Shown: piece by piece, positions 59,178-64,000 of the stretch | Layout of the letters: each line of letters begins with the position of its first letter | Numbering within the stretch: position 1 is the first letter of the stretch | NCBI RefSeq assembly: GCF_003144115.1 | Contig: NW_020312007.1 | Location: forward strand, 677,481 to 741,480 | DNA length: 64,000 nt | Direction: 5' to 3' | DNA from: Tilletiopsis washingtonensis | Taxonomy: Eukaryota; Basidiomycota; Exobasidiomycetes; Entylomatales | The notes under the pieces: generated by a model | Told to the model about the DNA's origin: nothing | The model's database searches: none | Seen by the model: only the letters and a program-made list of their open reading frames with translations | Made by a program: the position numbers and the translations under genes

Positions 59178-62100
59178 ATGAGCGGCATCGGCGAAGCAAG
59201 CAGCGCGCCGCGCGCCCGCGCCCGCGCAATGTCGGTCATGACACTCGTCGCGCCCGCCAACATGCCGAGCGTCAAGGAGGACGAGAGCCAGTCGGAGACG
59301 TCGAGCGGCAAGGACGTCGACTACATTGCCGACCCTGAGAAGACCGACGCCGACCCGGAGGCTGGCGAGACGTACGCCGACCTCGAGCTCGAGGCCGACG
59401 ACGGCGCGTGCTGCGCGCACTGCCGCTTCGCGCGCGAGCCACCAGCACTCGGCAAGGCCGAGTCGCTCTTTGAGAAGGGCAACGTGTTTGAGAAGGACTT
59501 TCAGCAAGTGGAGCAGAGCAACGCGCTCTTCTTCGACCGCGGCAACGTCTTTGCCGATGATTACGAGAAGCGCCTCTCGGCGGGCAGCTTGGGCAAGGGC
59601 AAGGGGCCCGAGCTCTACTCCGAGAAGGTCTCGCCGTTTGACGAGGAGATCTCGCCGCTGGACAAGTTGGCCATGGACGAGGACTTGAAGAAGGAGCTAG
59701 TTCTCGAGCCCGTGCCGGAGCCGCCCGCGCCAGTCGCAGCCCCGGCCAAGGCGCCCGAGAAGAAGGCGCGCAAGCCGTTCCGCGAGGGCGACACGGGCTA
59801 CCTCGACGGGCTGCGCGGCCTCGTCATGATTATGGTGTTCACGCAGCACTTTGCCGACAATACATGGCTGGTGAGTAGTGTCAGCGACACCACGGACACA
59901 GCGGCTGACACGCGCGCAGGGAACGCACCCCAAGGTCATGGAGACGGGCACGGCCGTCGACATTCTGCGCTCCAAGGTGAGTGGGAAGCGCGCCACCCTT
60001 GGCCTCTGCTGACCTTCGCCACAGATCAGTCTGGTCCTCTTCTTTGCGCTCTCCGGCCGGCTCAACGTCACGTCGTACATGCGCCGGCTGGGCACGGACT
60101 CGCCGATCCAGTGGTTCACGCTGCCGGAGGCCATGTTCCGGCGCACGCTGCGCCTCTCGGTGCTGTCGTGCGTGATGCTGCTCCTGCAGAAGGCGCAGTG
60201 CGCCGGCGGCGCCTTCTACCCGACGATGGACGCGCAGGCCGTGCTGCAGACCGACGGCAACCTGTGGTACCCGTCGTGGTGCCCGACGACGCGCGACCCC
60301 AAGACGCTGCGCATCACCGACGCCTGGACGACGCCCGGCGACATCCTCACGGCCCTGCTGCGCCTCATGACGAACACGGACAACGCCGAGCAGCTGCGCG
60401 AGACGTCGATGCTGTGGTCGATGCAGCCGCAGATCTGGGGCATGCTCTACGTGCTCATGCTCATGCCCGTCGTCGCGCACATGACGCAGTCGCGCCGCTT
60501 TGCGTTCTATGCGCTGCTCGTCACGTTCCTGGGCTACACGCAGAACCTCAACCTGCCCTTTGTCATTGGCGTCATCATGGCGGACCTCAAGTGCACGGGC
60601 ATCCTCAAGCGCTGGCAGTCGACGTCGCGCGTGACGTACCTCGCCACCGAGTGCGCCCTCGCCGGCGTGTTTCTCGTGTTTCTGTGCTACAACACCATCG
60701 AGGGCACGATTGTGCGCGCATGGGCGCCGACGACGTACAAGCACGGCGTCGTCGGCGTCGACACCAAGGCCGGCGACTTTGGCGGCCAGCCGATCATCAT
60801 CTTCCGCGCCACGCTGCTCTTCCTCTGGCTCGAGATGTCGAACACGTTCCAGTGGCTCGTCGGCAACTTTATGTTCAAGATCCTCGGGCGGCACGCGTTC
60901 GGCATCTACGTCACGCAGATGAGCGCCATCTACCTCGTCGTGCCGCCGGTCGCGATGCACTACGCCGCGCGCGACCAGCTCTACTGGAAGGGCATCGTCA
61001 ATGCGTATCTCGCGACGTTTGCGGCGAACTTTGCCTTTGGCTGGGTGCTCAACAAGCTCGTCGACGCGCCCGCGCTGACATTCTCCGGCTGGCTCTCGCG
61101 CACGATGCGCAAGGAGGGCTTCCTCGCCGTGTTCACGCAGGGCTGGCGCAACACGGTCGCCGCCGTGCGCGGTGCGCCAGCCCGCGCCGGGGCGATCCCC
61201 GGCAAGCTGCGCGTCAAGTGGGCGGCGACGAAGAAGCTCGGCTCGCAGATCCGCCACTGGCGCACGCCCGTGCCGATCATCCCGCCGCCCGAGCACCCGC
61301 TCGCCTACGGCCTCGACCCCGCCGAGATGCACTCGACGCTCTTCGACGCCGACATCAGCACGGACCCGCAGGCGGTGCGCACGCGGCGCCTGCTCATTGC
61401 CTGGTCGTACATCTGGCCGTTCAACGCGATTGTGATCCCCGGCATGGCGCTCTCGTGGGGCCTGCTCAACCCGTGGCACAACTACATCACCACCGACTTT
61501 GCCACGTTCTCGACGCTCTGGCGCCTGCTCTGGCTGCTCGCGCTGCCGTACTGCCTCATCACCTGGATCGGCTACATGACGCCCGACATTACGCGCACGC
61601 CCGAGGCGATGAAGAAGCGCCCCGTGTGCCGCGAGCAGCTGCGCCACTTCTACATTGTGTCCGTCACGCGCGGCTCCAACGAGGACGCCACCCGCCGTGC
61701 CCACACGAAGCTCAAGCTCCTGGAAAAGTACCACCCGGCCGTGCGTGTCATTGTGCTCACCGACGAGCCGTATGCGTACCCCGACCTGGACAACATGATG
61801 ACGCCGAAGAACTACAAGTCGCCGCTCGGCCTCGCCAAGCACAAGGCCAAGGCGCTCGACTACTTCCGCACCACGATGAAGCTCTCGCCGTACGACTTTG
61901 TGCTGCACATGGACGAGGAGTCGACGATGGACGCCGAGTCGCTGCGCGGCTGCTTCGACTTTGTGCGCTACACGCCGCACCACATCGGCCAGGGCATCAT
62001 CATCTACAATGGGCACCGGTACTTTAAGGACTGGCGAGCGTGGTGCTTCGGCATCGCGGACACGATTCGCGTCGGTGGTGAGTGCAGACGTGTGAAGTGC

Positions 62101-62763
62101 GGCAGAGCAGGCGCTGACCCCCCTCCAGACGATCTGGCGCGCTTCTCGCTGCAGGGCAACATCGTGCAGCGGCCCATCTTTGGCATCCACGGCTCGTTTC
62201 TGCTGCTCAACGGCGAGGCCGAGAACCAGGTCGGCTGGGACTTTGCCAGTCTCGCCGAGGACTTTGAGTTCTCGCAGGCGGCCTGGCAGAAGGGCTTCAC
62301 GCTCGGGCGCATCCACGGCATCGTGCGCGAGCAGTCGCCCGAGGGCTTCCTCGACTTTATGAAGCAGCGCCGCCGCTGGTACATTGGCATCTGCCAGATC
62401 AAGGGCTGCTACCACCTGCCGCAGATCGCCATCAAGCTGTGGACCGCCGGCATCTTCTGCCTCGTCGCGACGGTCCTCAACGTCATCTTCTCGCTGCTCC
62501 TCGAGTGGAGCGGCCCGAGCCCGTACTGGATCTACGTCCTCGCGTGCTTCTGCTTCGGCGCCTTCCAGTGGCTCTACATCGGCGGGCTGCTCTTCCAGGA
62601 GCTCGACTACGGCTACGAGTGGTGGCAGTGGTGGCAGATTCCCGCGCACGCCATTGCGCTCATCTTCATCCAGCCGTTCATGGCCGTCGTCGAGGGCTGC
62701 GCCGTCATCTGGGCGATGTCGACGGACCCGGCCGAGATCGGCTTCCAGGTCGTGAAGAAGTAG
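59178..62763 (+). CDS. Fusion of acyltransferase-3 membrane domain with egghead-like GT2 mannosyltransferase
   Basis: Four exons (59178-59870, 59920-59976, 60025-62077, 62129-62763) give 1145 aa. Residues 1-205 are an acidic, lysine-rich cytosolic tail. An acyltransferase-3 domain follows, starting YLDGLRGLVMIMVFTQHF (Y208, candidate catalytic H224) and LVLFFALSGRLN, with about ten helices. Two or three more helices (about 690-790) lead to a GT2 domain: HFYIVSVTRGSNEDATRR, VIVLTDEP, LHMDEESTMDAESLRG (metal-binding D-x-E near 879), IGQGIIIYNG, WDFASLAEDFEFSQAA and the acceptor-site QRRRW (about 1014), then further helices. The GT2 half resembles animal egghead beta-1,4-mannosyltransferase, so GDP-mannose is the likely donor. 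The start has a strong Kozak-like context (CGCCACCATGAG). It is the last gene before the telomere. Confidence 0.85.
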
Positions 62764-63905
62764 GAGCGGGTTGCGCCACTGCAGCGCAGCGCAGCGCCCA
62801 GCACTCCACACTCGACGACGGCAGCGCGCAGCGACGACGGCAGCGCGCAGCAAAGCAACGAGCGCGGCAGAGCGTGCTCGAGATGCGCCTCGCTCGGCGG
62901 CTGCGTGCGCGGCTCGACTCGTCGGCGACGACGCGTCCAGTCGAGCAGCCCACGCCGAGCAGCCCGACACCATCCGCCGACCCACGCCGCCGCACTCGCC
63001 AAGGATCCCCTTTCTCTCACCCCCGCACGCAGCGATGCGCTGCCACACTCTCTAGACGTACACTCCTTCCCCAATAGACCGCACCTGCCGGGCCCCGACG
63101 CGGCTCACCTGCTGCTCGCGGCGCCTCTTGTCACCACGAAGAAATATACCCCGTCCGAACGTCATCTGCGGCAGGGATGAGCGGCCCAATGCGACGCGTG
63201 CGGCACGCTGCAGATGCGGCCCGCTGCGGAGCATCGCCAGCTGCGGGGCGTGCGCGCTGGGCGTAGCGTGCTGTCCCGTCCAGCGAGCTGCTGAGCGGGC
63301 GGCTGCTGAGCGGGCGGCGGGCTGCCGAGCTTGCGGCGCGACGTGGCGAGCGCCAACAGCGATGGCGAGCTGCTGAGCGTCGAGCGCGCTGCAGAGCGTC
63401 GTGGCGAGCCGCTGAGCGTCGTGCGAGCTGATGAGCTTCGTGGCGGGCTGCAGAGCCGGCGGACGCGCGCGAGTGCGCTCTGGCGGGCGTGCTCGAGCGA
63501 TGCGGCGCCGGCAAGACGTGCGGCAGAGCCTCGGCGGCGTGTTGCCTCTAGACGTACGGCGGGTGCCTGTGCGGACGGGGCGCTGCAACGTGCCTGAGTG
63601 CGACACGGCGCAACGAGCGTACTCCAAGCATGCGACCTGCCCAGCAAAAGCGTGGCAACGGGAATGTGTGGCATTGCGGGATGTGCGAGGCGTGGTGGTG
63701 GAGGGAGGCATGCAGCGGCGAGGCGGAAAGGCGCGAACGTGCACGACTCGACTGCGGTCACGTGCAAAGCAGTCACCTGACCAGCAGCAGTGAGTCAGAG
63801 CACAGGCAGTGCAGCACATCCTGCTGCTGCTTTGCGCCTACCCTCCAAGAGCTGTTCCAGGACCATTGACAGCACAGCCAACCAGCAAGCCTTGCGTTGC
63901 TCCTC
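62764..63905. other. Subtelomeric noncoding region
   Basis: The 1.14 kb between the last stop codon and the telomere repeats. It has no recognised gene, helicase or transposon. The first 250 bases are rich in GCAGCG and CGACG words; 63,270-63,450 holds imperfect short repeats. Confidence 0.6.
63270..63450 (+). repeat. Imperfect subtelomeric repeat with GCTGAGCG core
   Basis: Words of the form GCGAGCTGCTGAGCG recur five to six times with drift (GAGCTGCTGAGCGGGCGG, GGCTGCTGAGCGGGCGG, GAGCTGCTGAGCGTCGAG, GAGCCGCTGAGCGTCGTG, GAGCTGATGAGCTTCGTG). Spacing is irregular, so this is a degenerate array and not a clean tandem repeat. Confidence 0.6.
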
Positions 63906-64000
63906 TTAGGGTTAGGGTTAGGGTTAGGGTTAGGGTTAGGGTTAGGGTTAGGGTTAGGGTTAGGGTTAGGGTTAGGGTTAGGGTTAGGGTTAGGGTTAGG
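63906..64000 (+). repeat. Telomere repeat (TTAGGG)n, chromosome end
   Basis: Fifteen perfect TTAGGG units plus TTAGG, with no variants. The G-rich strand runs 5' to 3' toward the right edge, which is the orientation of a true right-hand chromosome end. The window stops inside the array, so its real length is unknown. Confidence 0.98.

Noticed and set aside
59881-63048. 1055-codon open frame on the minus strand at the chromosome end
   Set aside because: It lies opposite the acyltransferase-GT2 gene, which has conserved catalytic motifs and canonical introns; the reverse translation is Arg/Val/Asp/His-rich without domains.
63906-64000. CRISPR or other spacer-type array at the right edge
   Set aside because: The repeat is a perfect six-base TTAGGG array without spacers, in the orientation of a telomere.

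Overview
This window is the right-hand end of a chromosome from a GC-rich, intron-bearing fungus, most likely a basidiomycete and probably of the Ustilaginomycotina; the lineage is inferred from gene content and style, not from a marker gene. The last 95 bases are an uninterrupted run of TTAGGG pointing out of the chromosome. Most introns are about 50-65 nt. They usually begin GTGAGT or GTGCGT, carry a CTGAC-like branch site in many cases, and end in CAG. Only the forward reading of the left edge is cut: the first gene may start upstream of base 1.

Bases 1-48,500 are gene-dense and hold housekeeping genes. In order they are: an Msc2-type zinc transporter; a Scap homologue with a sterol-sensing domain; the ER SNARE Use1; an F-box-like protein; a Gre2-type NAD(P)-dependent reductase; an unknown, possibly mitochondrial, protein; a very large PX-domain protein of the yeast YPR097W type; a PSME3IP1/NIP30-family protein; the kexin Kex2; argininosuccinate lyase; an RBM42-like RRM protein; uridine phosphorylase (11 exons); the mitochondrial ATPase assembly factor Atp10; a TMEM19/DUF92 membrane protein; an Irs4-like EH-domain protein; bifunctional 6-phosphofructo-2-kinase/fructose-2,6-bisphosphatase, whose model needs a 2-nt microexon; a Zn2Cys6 transcription factor; an unknown fungal protein with one awkward in-frame stop; and a mitochondrial serine/homoserine O-acyltransferase.

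Bases 50,159-62,763, next to the telomere, look different and form a coherent set. They encode a GH26-like glycosidase, a bacterial-type (ManC-like) GDP-mannose pyrophosphorylase, a multi-pass acyltransferase-3 paralogue with a long tandem-repeat tail, and a very unusual fusion of an acyltransferase-3 membrane domain to an egghead-like GT2 mannosyltransferase. My inference is that they make, decorate and possibly trim an acylated beta-mannan-like polysaccharide or mannolipid: ManC supplies GDP-mannose, the GT2 half polymerises or transfers mannose, the acyltransferase halves acylate it, and the GH26-like enzyme cuts it. The two acyltransferase genes are divergent paralogues sharing a 2.6-kb intergenic region. 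The fusion gene is the last gene on the chromosome, 1.14 kb from the telomere repeats.

Gene models were built by hand from splice signals, reading frame and remembered family conservation. All coding lengths given sum to whole codons, but no transcript evidence or database search was available.
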